Positions 26,952 to 34,933 of a stretch of DNA of 41,616 bases are shown here, in pieces. Source of the stretch: Parcubacteria bacterium DG_74_3 (GTDB lineage: Bacteria > Patescibacteriota > Minisyncoccia > Minisyncoccales > DG-74-3); the NCBI GenBank assembly GCA_001302985.1, contig LJNG01000003.1, positions 1 to 41,616 on the forward strand. Reading direction: 5' to 3'. A program made the position numbers and the translations under genes. Under the pieces are notes generated by a model that was given only the letters and a program-made list of their open reading frames with translations, ran no database searches and had not been told where the DNA came from. How positions within the stretch are numbered: position 1 is the stretch's first letter; each line of letters starts with the position of its first letter.

Positions 26952-27506
26952 ATGGAAATAATTACCATTATTTTAATTGTTGTTGGTCTTTTGGTTCTCT
27001 GGGTAATCGTTACTTTTAATGGTTTGGTAAGATTGCGCAATAGAGCCAAAGAGGCCTGGGCAGACATAGATGTTCAATTGAAAAGACGCTATGATTTAAT
27101 ACCAAATCTGATTGAAACGGTGAAAGGTTACGCTGCTCATGAAAAAGAGGTTTTTGAGAAAGTAACAGAAGCTCGAAGTCGAGCAATAGGAGCTCAGAGT
27201 CCGAAAGAAAAGGGAGAAGCTGAAAATGCGCTCTCCAACACCCTTAAAACTCTTTTTGCCGTTGCTGAAAACTATCCTGAATTAAAAGCTTCAGAAAATT
27301 TTCTTGAACTACAGAGAGAGCTCCGTGATACCGAAGATAAAGTTCAGGCAGCCCGAAGATTTTATAATGCAAACGTTAGAGACCTGAGTATTAAAATTGA
27401 AATCTTTCCTGCCAATATCGTAGCCACGCTTTTTAAATTCAAAAAGATGGAACTTTTTGAGCTAACAGAAGCCATAGAAAGAGAAGCTCCAAAAGTAAGG
27501 TTCTAA
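26952..27506 (+). CDS. LemA family protein
   Basis: N-terminal TM; FNGLVRLRNRAKEAWADIDVQLKRRYDLIPNLIETVKGYAAHE. Confidence 0.97.
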   Translation: MEIITIILIVVGLLVLWVIVTFNGLVRLRNRAKEAWADIDVQLKRRYDLIPNLIETVKGYAAHEKEVFEKVTEARSRAIGAQSPKEKGEAENALSNTLKTLFAVAENYPELKASENFLELQRELRDTEDKVQAARRFYNANVRDLSIKIEIFPANIVATLFKFKKMELFELTEAIEREAPKVRF

Positions 27507-27525
27507 ATAAAATTGTCTGAAGCGT

Positions 27526-28425
27526 ATGGCCACCCTTTACACCCAAGCAGACTCCAATGTCCGTAAAACCTGGATTTTATTAATTCTTTTTTTGGTTTTT
27601 ATCATTAGCCTGGGATGGTTTTTTAGTTATCTATTAGAAACTCCAGTTATTTTATGGGTATCTGTATTCTTTAGTAGTTTAACCGCCTTTTTAAGTTTCT
27701 GGTATTCAGATAAAATTGTCCTTTTGATTTCTCGGGCTAAATTAATTGAGAAAAGAGAAAACCCAGAACTTTATCGGCTTGTCGAAAACCTTAGTATTAC
27801 TGCTGGTCTATCCCTGCCAAAGATTTATATTATTAATGAACTCCAACCCAATGCTTTTGCCACTGGCCGCGATCCAAAACACGCAGTTATAGCCATTACC
27901 AGAGGTCTTTTGGAAAAATTAGAAAGAGTAGAATTAGAAGGGGTTCTTGCTCACGAGTTAGCTCATATTGGAAACAAGGACATGCTTTTGGGTAGTGTTT
28001 TGGTGGTTTTGGTTGGAATTGTCTCAATGATTTCTGACTACTTTCTCAGACTGAGCCGGTTTGGATCTAGAAAAAGAGATTCCAGAGACTCTGGCAGACC
28101 CCTCCTTTCAATAATCGGAATTATAGCTGCAATTTTAGCTCCCATTGCCGCCACCCTCATTCAGTTGGCTATTTCGAGAAAAAGAGAGTTTTTAGCCGAC
28201 GCTACCGGAGCTCTTTTAACCCGCTATCCCGAAGGATTAGCAAGGGCCCTAGAGAAGATTTCAACTGATCCCAGTCCCCTGGGGGTAGCGAACAATGCCA
28301 CCCATCATTTATATATTGTGAGTCCCCTAAAAGGAATGGAGTCTAAAAATTGGATAGCTAAACTGTTTATGACCCATCCTCCAATTGAAGAGAGAATCAA
28401 AGCTTTGCGGGGGATGGAAGTATAG
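27526..28425 (+). CDS. htpX: HtpX-like M48 zinc metalloprotease
   Basis: GVLAHELAHIGNKDML; REFLADATGALLT; THPPIEERIKALRGM. Confidence 0.96.
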   Translation: MATLYTQADSNVRKTWILLILFLVFIISLGWFFSYLLETPVILWVSVFFSSLTAFLSFWYSDKIVLLISRAKLIEKRENPELYRLVENLSITAGLSLPKIYIINELQPNAFATGRDPKHAVIAITRGLLEKLERVELEGVLAHELAHIGNKDMLLGSVLVVLVGIVSMISDYFLRLSRFGSRKRDSRDSGRPLLSIIGIIAAILAPIAATLIQLAISRKREFLADATGALLTRYPEGLARALEKISTDPSPLGVANNATHHLYIVSPLKGMESKNWIAKLFMTHPPIEERIKALRGMEV

Positions 28426-28430
28426 TTTAA

Positions 28431-28510
28431 ATGCAAAATTCCCCGAAGGAAAGCCTTCGGCTTCTAACGGGGCAAGCAAATTGCAAAATGCAAAATGCAA
28501 AATTAAAAAT
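28431..28510. repeat. Palindrome plus tandem short repeats
   Basis: CCGAAGG-AAAG-CCTTCGG inside CCCCG..CGGGG, then GCAAAAT tandem units. Confidence 0.65.
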
Positions 28511-28521
28511 TTTAGCTTTAA

Positions 28522-28677
28522 ATGAAACGAAAGAAATTGCCAAAAAGTTTGCGCAAATATATTCGTCAAGAAAAAGCCCGAATTCGGCAGGAAGTTTTAG
28601 ATTTAGAAGAACAAAATAAATTAATTGAAGAACTTTATAAAAAAGTTTTTGAAAAAATAAATAAAACAAAAAAATGA
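28522..28677 (+). CDS. 51-aa basic small protein overlapping the NIF3 start (ATGA)
   Basis: MKRKKLPKSLRKYIRQEKARIRQEVLDLEEQNKLIEELYKKVFEKINKTKK*. Confidence 0.65.
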   Translation: MKRKKLPKSLRKYIRQEKARIRQEVLDLEEQNKLIEELYKKVFEKINKTKK

Positions 28678-29627
28678 AGATAAACGAAATTCACAACCTA
28701 GCCATTCAGAAAAGTATTGAAGCTGATTTTCGGGGGAGGCAAGGGATAGAGAGGTTTTTGAAAAGAAAAAAAGAAGAATACGAGAAGCTTCCAGAGGAAA
28801 AGAAAGAAGATTTTGACAAAGAAGCCCTCATCAACCCTTATTTAGACTCCAGGGTTTTAAATGTGGCTGAAGATAAAGAAATTAAAAAGATTTTAATTGG
28901 CATTGATATGGAGCCTGCGGAAATTCTCTTAGCTAAAGAAATCGGCGGAATTGATTTAATAATTTCTCACCATCCCTTAGGTAGGGGTTTAGCTCATCTC
29001 TCAGAGGTAATGGAGCTTCAAGTTGATGTTTTAAATCAATATGGAGTACCTGTTAATATTGCCGAAGGATTAATGACAGAAAGGATTTCCGAAGTTGCTC
29101 GGGGAGTGAATGCTGCCAATCACCAACGGACAGTAGATACGGCAAAGTTACTCGGATTTAATTTAATGTGTTTACATACCGTTTGTGACAATTTAGCTGC
29201 AAAATTTATTAAAGATAGGGTCGAAAAAGAAGATAGTTTAATGCGCCTTGAAGACCTTTTAAGTTTTTTGAAAGAAATCCCGGAATATAAAACAGCCACA
29301 AAAATCGGAGCTGGCCCTAAAATTTTCGTAGGAAAAGAAAAAAACCGTTGCGGCAAAATTGCCATAACCGAACTGACCGGAGGTACCGAAGGCTCACCCA
29401 AACTCTACGAAAAAATGGCGATCGCTGGTATTGGAACTGTAGTTGGAATGCATATTTCCGAGGAGCATAAAAAAGAAGCCGAAGCTTCCCACGTCAATGT
29501 GGTAATTGCAGGTCATATGTCTTCTGATTCTTTGGGTATCAATCTCTTTTTAGATGAATTAGAAAAGAGGGGTATTGAAATTATTCCCTGTTCAGGATTA
29601 ATTAGGGTTTCCAGAGTTAAAAAATAA
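28674..29627 (+). CDS. NIF3-like (NGG1p-interacting factor 3) family protein
   Basis: GIDLIISHHPLGRGL; NIAEGLMTERISEVARGVNAANHQRTVDTAKLLGFNLMCLHTVCDN. Confidence 0.85.
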   Translation: MKINEIHNLAIQKSIEADFRGRQGIERFLKRKKEEYEKLPEEKKEDFDKEALINPYLDSRVLNVAEDKEIKKILIGIDMEPAEILLAKEIGGIDLIISHHPLGRGLAHLSEVMELQVDVLNQYGVPVNIAEGLMTERISEVARGVNAANHQRTVDTAKLLGFNLMCLHTVCDNLAAKFIKDRVEKEDSLMRLEDLLSFLKEIPEYKTATKIGAGPKIFVGKEKNRCGKIAITELTGGTEGSPKLYEKMAIAGIGTVVGMHISEEHKKEAEASHVNVVIAGHMSSDSLGINLFLDELEKRGIEIIPCSGLIRVSRVKK

Positions 29628-29650
29628 TTTAAATCAAAAGAAAATTTAAA

Positions 29651-29676
29651 AACTGGCTGAAAAAGCCAGTTTTTTA
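29651..29676 (+). terminator. Intrinsic terminator after NIF3-like gene
   Basis: AACTGGCT-GAAAA-AGCCAGTTTTTTAT. Confidence 0.9.
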
Positions 29677-29699
29677 TGTTAAAATAAAAATAGAAAACC

Positions 29700-30839
29700 A
29701 TGAGAATAGGAATTGCCACGGTTCCATTAGATTACGGAAAGTGTCCTCCTTGGCTTTTCGATAGAATGAAAAAATTAGCCCGAGGAATTGTCTTAGCAAT
29801 TTGCGAAGAGTTTGGACCAGAAGAGTTTTTAAAAAGATTGTCCAATCCTGTCTGGTTTCAAAGTTTGGGCTGCGTGATGGGTTTTGATTGGAATTCTTCG
29901 GGTTTAACTACAACTACCCTAGGAGCTTTAAAAGAGGGTTTAAGAAGTTTAGAAAATAATTTAGGTATTTTTGTCTGTGGGGGCAAGGGGAAAACCTCAA
30001 AAAAGACCCCAGAGCAGATTAAACAATGGGGACAATTTTTGGGTTGGTCAGAAAAAGAAACCCAACGGTTAGTTTATGCCTCCAAAATTTCAGCCAAGGT
30101 TGATTCGAGCTTAATTCAGGACAATTTTTCAATCTATCACCATAACTTAATTTTCACAAAGTCTGGTAAATGGACAGTGGTGCAGCAAGGTATGAACACT
30201 TTTTTGCAAAAAGCGCGGCGATATCACTGGGCCTCTCAAGGAGTGAAAGATTTCGTTGAAGAGCCCCATTCTGGCATTATTTCTGATGTGCACACCAAAC
30301 CTCTTAATTTAACTGCCAAAGAAAGCAAAACCAATAAAGAGATTTCTACCGAATTAGTAAGGGAAGAACCTCAAACATTTCTGAGAGACATTAAAATCAT
30401 ATCTGAAAAATCTAACAGCTTAATGAAACAGAAAAAACTACCAGGATTTACCGAAATGGAGCTAAGCAACATTGAGTTTTATTGGCATCCGGTTTTAAAT
30501 GAAAAATTTAACCTTAAAAGATTAAAAAAAACAGCAGAGAAACTCCATTTTTTAAAACCCAAAAATTTTGAAGAACTGTTAAGTACAGAAGGAATAGGGC
30601 CTCGCACTATCAGAGCGCTATCTTTAGTGGCTGAAATTATTTATGGAGCTAAACCCTCCTATGAAGATCCGACAAGGTATTCTTTTGCCCACGGAGGGAA
30701 AGACGCCACTCCCTATCCCGTGGACAGAGAGGTATATGACCAAACCTTAAAGATTTTTGAAAGAGGAATTAAAAAAAGCCAAATAACTCTCCGAGAAAAA
30801 AACGAAGCTCAACAAAGATTACATTCTTTTAACAGATGA
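29700..30839 (+). CDS. DUF763 family protein
   Basis: PPWLFDRMKKLARGIVLAICEEFGPEEFLKRLSNPVWFQSLGCVMGFDWNSSGLTTTTLGALKEGL; HhH-like LLSTEGIGPRTIRALSLVAEIIYG. Confidence 0.88.
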   Translation: MRIGIATVPLDYGKCPPWLFDRMKKLARGIVLAICEEFGPEEFLKRLSNPVWFQSLGCVMGFDWNSSGLTTTTLGALKEGLRSLENNLGIFVCGGKGKTSKKTPEQIKQWGQFLGWSEKETQRLVYASKISAKVDSSLIQDNFSIYHHNLIFTKSGKWTVVQQGMNTFLQKARRYHWASQGVKDFVEEPHSGIISDVHTKPLNLTAKESKTNKEISTELVREEPQTFLRDIKIISEKSNSLMKQKKLPGFTEMELSNIEFYWHPVLNEKFNLKRLKKTAEKLHFLKPKNFEELLSTEGIGPRTIRALSLVAEIIYGAKPSYEDPTRYSFAHGGKDATPYPVDREVYDQTLKIFERGIKKSQITLREKNEAQQRLHSFNR

Positions 30840-30840
30840 T

Positions 30841-30948
30841 ATGAAAAAATGTTCCCCAAAAAGAAGGGTTTCCTACCGAACTCCAGACCGCTTTATTAAC
30901 CAAAAATATCAAAACATTACCAGATGCAAAGCGAAGAGAAAAAAATAG
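30841..30948 (+). CDS. Possible 35-aa basic small ORF
   Basis: MKKCSPKRRVSYRTPDRFINQKYQNITRCKAKRKK*; fills DUF763-protease gap. Confidence 0.3.
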   Translation: MKKCSPKRRVSYRTPDRFINQKYQNITRCKAKRKK

Positions 30949-31787
30949 TTACTCCATTTGAACCTTGGAAAATTTTTGCTTTCGAAGCTTTTTTATTTTC
31001 CCTTACTTTAGGGTTAGGTATTGCCACTGCCTCTAAAACAAGTAAATTTTTAGAACAAGAAAAAATTACCCCACCCCAAATTTCTCTTTTTGGGTTTATT
31101 TTTTATTTCCTTTTAGCCACCCTAGTAATCTTTTTTCTCTCTCAGCTCTTTAGGTTTCGAAAAAACAAGGCTTTAGTTTTTAAGACGCTTTTTACTTTAG
31201 CTATTTTTTCAGGAGGAATTACGGTTTTCTCTACTTGGTTGCCAGATACCATTTCCCTAATTTTAATAACCCTTTTGCTTCTCTGGTGGTTTAAAAAACC
31301 CGCCATTTTTATTCAAGACCTTCTCATTATTTTGGGAGTAGCTGGGGCAGGAAGTTTAATTGGGTTGGCTCTTAGTCCCTCAATTGTGGTATTGCTTTTA
31401 ATGCTTTTTTCAATTTACGATTTCATTGCTGTTTATAAAACCAAGCATATGATAAAAATGGTTAAAGAAATGATGGAAAGCCAGGCCATTCTGGCTTTAG
31501 TTGTTCCGCCAAACATTTCGGGTTTTAAAGAGAGTATAAAAGAAGTTAAACCAGGTGGTAAGTTTTTGATTCTGGGAGGAGGGGATATGGTTTTTCCTTT
31601 GCTATTTTCGGTTTCTTTAGTTCCTTTTGGCTTAATAAGAGCTCTGGTGGTTGCCTTCTTTTCTTTAATTGGTCTTTTCTTTGGTTTTTTCTTTTTTATT
31701 TCTCAAAAAAGACGCCAACCAATTCCTGCTCTACCTCCAATTGCCCTCTTTTCCATAATTGGTTATTTAATTACTCTTTTTATCTGA
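30924..31787 (+). CDS. Presenilin/signal-peptide-peptidase-like GxGD intramembrane aspartyl protease
   Basis: SIYDFIAVY (YD), LGGGDMVFPLLF (GxGD), PIPALPPIA (PAL) in polytopic protein. Confidence 0.85.
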   Translation: MQSEEKKIVTPFEPWKIFAFEAFLFSLTLGLGIATASKTSKFLEQEKITPPQISLFGFIFYFLLATLVIFFLSQLFRFRKNKALVFKTLFTLAIFSGGITVFSTWLPDTISLILITLLLLWWFKKPAIFIQDLLIILGVAGAGSLIGLALSPSIVVLLLMLFSIYDFIAVYKTKHMIKMVKEMMESQAILALVVPPNISGFKESIKEVKPGGKFLILGGGDMVFPLLFSVSLVPFGLIRALVVAFFSLIGLFFGFFFFISQKRRQPIPALPPIALFSIIGYLITLFI

Positions 31788-31803
31788 ACATCTAAAAATA
31801 GAT

Positions 31804-31838
31804 AAAAAAACAGGCAGAAAGATTTTTTCTGCCTTTTG
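31804..31838. terminator. Bidirectional terminator
   Basis: AAAAAAACAGGCAGAAAGATTTTTTCTGCCTTTTG. Confidence 0.85.
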
Positions 31839-31839
31839 A

Positions 31840-32151
31840 TTACCCGAGAGTCTCTTTTGGAGACAGGAGTAGTTGGTTTAAGTCAAAGAAGTACTCGACA
31901 ACGCCTCTACCTTTCTTGGTGGTTATGAAGAAGCTCGAGTTATCATACTGTTCAATGAGACCTAGTTCTCCCAATGTTTTTAAGTGTTTCCCTGCTATTT
32001 TAAAGTTCAGGTTTCCCCAGTAGACTATCTTTGTTTTACTAGCGCCCCCTATGGCTATCCTTAGAATATCAACGCAGATAGTTAAAGCAGTTCTTTTCTC
32101 GCCCTCAAGCTTTCGAACACCCCTTAACTCTTTCAGGACACACTGAGACAA
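31840..32151 (-). CDS. Winged-helix regulator, archaeal HTH_45-like, TTG start
   Basis: VDILRIAIGGASKTKIVYWGNLNFKIAGKHLKTLGELGLIEQ; GGAGGG SD 6 nt before TTG; TTGATA-N16-TATAAT upstream. Confidence 0.75.
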   Translation of the reverse strand: MSQCVLKELRGVRKLEGEKRTALTICVDILRIAIGGASKTKIVYWGNLNFKIAGKHLKTLGELGLIEQYDNSSFFITTKKGRGVVEYFFDLNQLLLSPKETLG

Positions 32152-32199
32152 TTTTTACCCTCCTTTCTGAAGTAGATTATACATAGTCTTATTTATTTA

Positions 32200-33786
32200 T
32201 CAAGAAAGACTTTTTATCATGTATTCATCCTTTAGCCTATAACCTAATTTTCGAAAATAATCTCTGGTTCCAACAGCAGCAATAACAGTTATTTTATTTA
32301 ACCCCCATTCTTTTTTAATTATTTTTTCTGCCTCTCGTATTAATTTTTTACCAAGACCCTGATGCTGAGGGGCCAACTTTTTCCTTTCAGCCACCGGTAC
32401 CAGCTGACCATAGGTGTGAACTTCTCTAATTATAGCCGCCCCTTCCAATACCGGAATAATGTAACGAGGTCTTTCCTCGTTACATTGACTGGAGACACGG
32501 AGGCGAAGTAAGCTGTAAAGCTTGCTTCGATTTTTATTTTCAAAGCTCAAAAATATCTCCCTACCCCCAGAGGCCCTATAATCTTGTCTAAAAAGCTTTA
32601 ATTTTTCTTTAGGGTTATAATCTTCTCTAATTTCTCGACACCTAATACAACGACAGCGCCAACCCTCACTTTTTATCTTTCTGGCTATGACCTGTCTTAC
32701 GTTTAAGAGCTTTGATCCTCCAGCTATAATTCTTGGGGAGGGGATATCCCTCGCTATTCTTTGAATCCTGACATAATAAGGAATTTTCTTTTTAACCTCT
32801 TTTATTAGATTTATTAATCGTTTTTTGGTATAAGGTCTGTATTTTCCCCTTTTCCAAAAACGATAAAGAGGAGCTTCTTTCAAAAGAGCACAGGGGTAAA
32901 TTTTTAAAAGGTCTGGTCTAAAGTCAGGTTTTCGAAAAAGCTCTTCAAACATTTTTTTATCTTTTTTAAGATTAGACCCCAACAAATTAAGCATCATTTG
33001 ATAACAAATTTTAAACCCAGTATCTTTTAAAAGTTTGGTTGCCAAAATGGTTTCTTGGACTCCATGTCCCCGGATATTTAACTTTAAAACATCATCGTAA
33101 GTACTTTGAACTCCAAGCTCTACCCGAGTAATACCCAGTTTTCTCATTCTTTTTATTTCGGTCTTGGTAATGAAATCAGGCCTGGTTTCCACCGAGAGAC
33201 CTACAATTTTATGTTTGGCCCTTTCGTTGCGTTTCTGGACTTCTTTAAGAGTTTTACCCTCCTCACGGTTACAAGCATCAAAACATCTTTTGATAAAATA
33301 AGTTTGATAATTTTTTGGATAAAAACTCCAGGTTCCACCAATTATTCTTAATTCAATTTTGTCTGTGGGATGGCCTTGATTATCTAGAGACTCGATCCTT
33401 GTTTTAACTTGAGAAAAAGGGTTATAATTCATTTTTTTTGCTCTTTCAACAGCAGGTTCTCCAGATAGATAGCTTTTGGGAATTCCTGCTTCTAATGGAC
33501 AATAAAGACATCTTCCTGGACAGGGATAGGGTTTAGTTAGTACCGAAACATTAACAATACCCGAAAGAGAACGAACAGGTCTGGTTTTTAGTAAATTTTC
33601 AATTTTTTTAGATTTTTTAACCCTTTTTTCTTTCAATAATTCGTGATAAAGTTTCAATAGTCGGATATTACTCGGCATTGGAATTTTGTATTTTTTTGCC
33701 ACCTTTCGCTTAAGAAAATCTAAATCAGCTCGATTATTCGCTCGGCTTTTAATTAATTCATTAATTATTAATTCATCGATTTTCAT
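32200..33786 (-). CDS. elp3: Elp3-family radical SAM / GNAT tRNA wobble-uridine enzyme
   Basis: KPYPCPGRCLYCPLEAGIPKSYLSGEPAVERAK; RVELGVQSTYDDVLKLNIRGH; CRCIRCREI; GNAT HQGLGKKLIREAEKI. Confidence 0.95.
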   Translation of the reverse strand: MKIDELIINELIKSRANNRADLDFLKRKVAKKYKIPMPSNIRLLKLYHELLKEKRVKKSKKIENLLKTRPVRSLSGIVNVSVLTKPYPCPGRCLYCPLEAGIPKSYLSGEPAVERAKKMNYNPFSQVKTRIESLDNQGHPTDKIELRIIGGTWSFYPKNYQTYFIKRCFDACNREEGKTLKEVQKRNERAKHKIVGLSVETRPDFITKTEIKRMRKLGITRVELGVQSTYDDVLKLNIRGHGVQETILATKLLKDTGFKICYQMMLNLLGSNLKKDKKMFEELFRKPDFRPDLLKIYPCALLKEAPLYRFWKRGKYRPYTKKRLINLIKEVKKKIPYYVRIQRIARDIPSPRIIAGGSKLLNVRQVIARKIKSEGWRCRCIRCREIREDYNPKEKLKLFRQDYRASGGREIFLSFENKNRSKLYSLLRLRVSSQCNEERPRYIIPVLEGAAIIREVHTYGQLVPVAERKKLAPQHQGLGKKLIREAEKIIKKEWGLNKITVIAAVGTRDYFRKLGYRLKDEYMIKSLS

Positions 33787-34485
33787 ATGGAGCCATCTTA
33801 TGCTAAATATTTGCTGGGAAAAATCCGTCAGGATTATAGCTTAATTGCCAAAGACTTTTCAAGAACTAGGAAAGAAGCCTGGAAGGAGTTGGAGTTTTTG
33901 TTTGATAAATATTTAATAACCGGAGAAAAGGTTTTAGATTTGGGCTGTGGTAACGGAAGATGGTTTCTTCTGTTTCAAGAAAGAGGAGTAGATTACGTTG
34001 GTGTTGATAATTCTGAAGAACTGATAGGAATAGCTAATATCAAATATCCTCAGGCGAAATTTCAGATAGCCGAAGCCCTTAATTTACCCTTTCCCAACAA
34101 TTTTTTTGATAAAGTTTATAGTATTGCAGTTTTGCATCAAATTCCCTCAGAAGAATTCAGATTACGGTTTTTAAATGAAGCTAAGAGGGTTTTAAAACCT
34201 GGCGGTTTTTTAATTTTAACGGTTTGGAAAGTCCACCAAAAAAGAGAAATTACCCTTCTCTTTAAATATACTATTTTAAAATTAATAGGAAAATCAAAAC
34301 TTGATTTTAAAGATATTTTCGAGCCCTGGGGCAAAGAAACCAAAAGATACTATCATTGTTTTTCTAAAAAAGAATTAGTACATTTAGTAAAAAAAGTAAA
34401 CCTTGAAATCAAGACAGGGGGTCTGGTCAAAAACCAAAAAGGTAATCGCCAGAATATTTATTTAGTTGCTGAAAAGCCAATGTAG
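33787..34485 (+). CDS. SAM-dependent methyltransferase, Trm9/ALKBH8-like
   Basis: VLDLGCGNGRWFLLFQERGVDYVGVDNSEELI; VYSIAVLHQIPSEEFRLRFLNEAKRVLKPGGFLILTVW. Confidence 0.8.
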   Translation: MEPSYAKYLLGKIRQDYSLIAKDFSRTRKEAWKELEFLFDKYLITGEKVLDLGCGNGRWFLLFQERGVDYVGVDNSEELIGIANIKYPQAKFQIAEALNLPFPNNFFDKVYSIAVLHQIPSEEFRLRFLNEAKRVLKPGGFLILTVWKVHQKREITLLFKYTILKLIGKSKLDFKDIFEPWGKETKRYYHCFSKKELVHLVKKVNLEIKTGGLVKNQKGNRQNIYLVAEKPM

Positions 34486-34565
34486 TTTAATTACTCGTGC
34501 TTAGATATCTTGCCCCCATGGTTCAATGGATAGAACGCGGTCCTCCAGAGACCAAGACGGAATCT

Positions 34566-34672
34566 CGCCCCGCACCTTTCTGTCCCTATAGCTTAATGGA
34601 TAAAGCACAACCCTCCGAAGGTTGACATCTCCGTTCGACTCGGAGTGGGGACACATTAAAAGGTGCGGGGTG
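34566..34672 (+). repeat. 14-bp inverted repeat bracketing tRNA-Arg
   Basis: CGCCCCGCACCTTT (34566-34579) pairs with AAAGGTGCGGGGTG (34659-34672), one G.U. Confidence 0.95.
34582..34653 (+). tRNA. tRNA-Arg (CCG anticodon), CCA not encoded
   Basis: GTCCCTA/TGGGGAC acceptor; GCTT-AATGGATA-AAGC; CAACC-CTCCGAA-GGTTG; CTCCG-TTCGACT-CGGAG; A73. Confidence 0.94.
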
Positions 34673-34714
34673 AAACTCTTCCCGGGGGAACTTACCTTTG
34701 TGGATAAAGAAACC

Positions 34715-34742
34715 TTGACAATAATTTCTGAAAAATTAAGAT
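34715..34742 (+). promoter_or_regulatory. Promoter of 34.75-kb ncRNA
   Basis: TTGACA (34715-34720), 16 nt, TAAGAT (34737-34742). Confidence 0.6.
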
Positions 34743-34748
34743 AAAAAA

Positions 34749-34910
34749 CGAGGGGGACGAGATTTTTGTCTCGTTGGACAGTAGTTCTTAATGAAGGAGG
34801 CTGAAGCAGCTGCCCGGCCATTGTCCAACTGGGTTGAACTTAGGCTAAGTTCATAAAGGGCTATTCCCCCTCACCCAAAAAGAGCCTTGAAAGCTCTTTT
34901 TAGGTTTTAT
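34749..34910 (+). ncRNA. Multibranched structured RNA with intrinsic terminator, family not assigned
   Basis: GAGGGGGA/TCCCCCTC closes ACGAGA/TCTCGT, TTGGACA/TGTCCAA, TGAACTTA/TAAGTTCA; terminator AAAAAGAGC..GCTCTTTTT 34877-34901. Confidence 0.7.
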
Positions 34911-34933
34911 TTAATTTATGCTACAATAAAATT

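Larger units (their letters stand above)
34512..34690 (+). other. tRNA-like cloverleaf (Arg-like D arm, CCA anticodon loop) with its T-arm position occupied by a stem containing tRNA-Arg
   Basis: GCCCCCA TG GTTC-AATGGATA-GAAC G CGGTC-CTCCAGA-GACCA; GGAA/TTCC; CCCCC/GGGGG. Confidence 0.45.

Noticed and set aside
34501-34821. 106-aa minus-strand ORF
   Set aside because: Runs antisense through tRNA-Arg and the structured RNA region; no protein-like motifs
34791-34830. SRP RNA domain IV (GAAGGAGGCTGAAGCAGCTGCC resembles GGAAGGAAGCAGCC)
   Set aside because: The characteristic GGTCAGG...GGAAGGNAGCAG hairpin with GGAA loop is not formed; resemblance limited to GAAGCAGC
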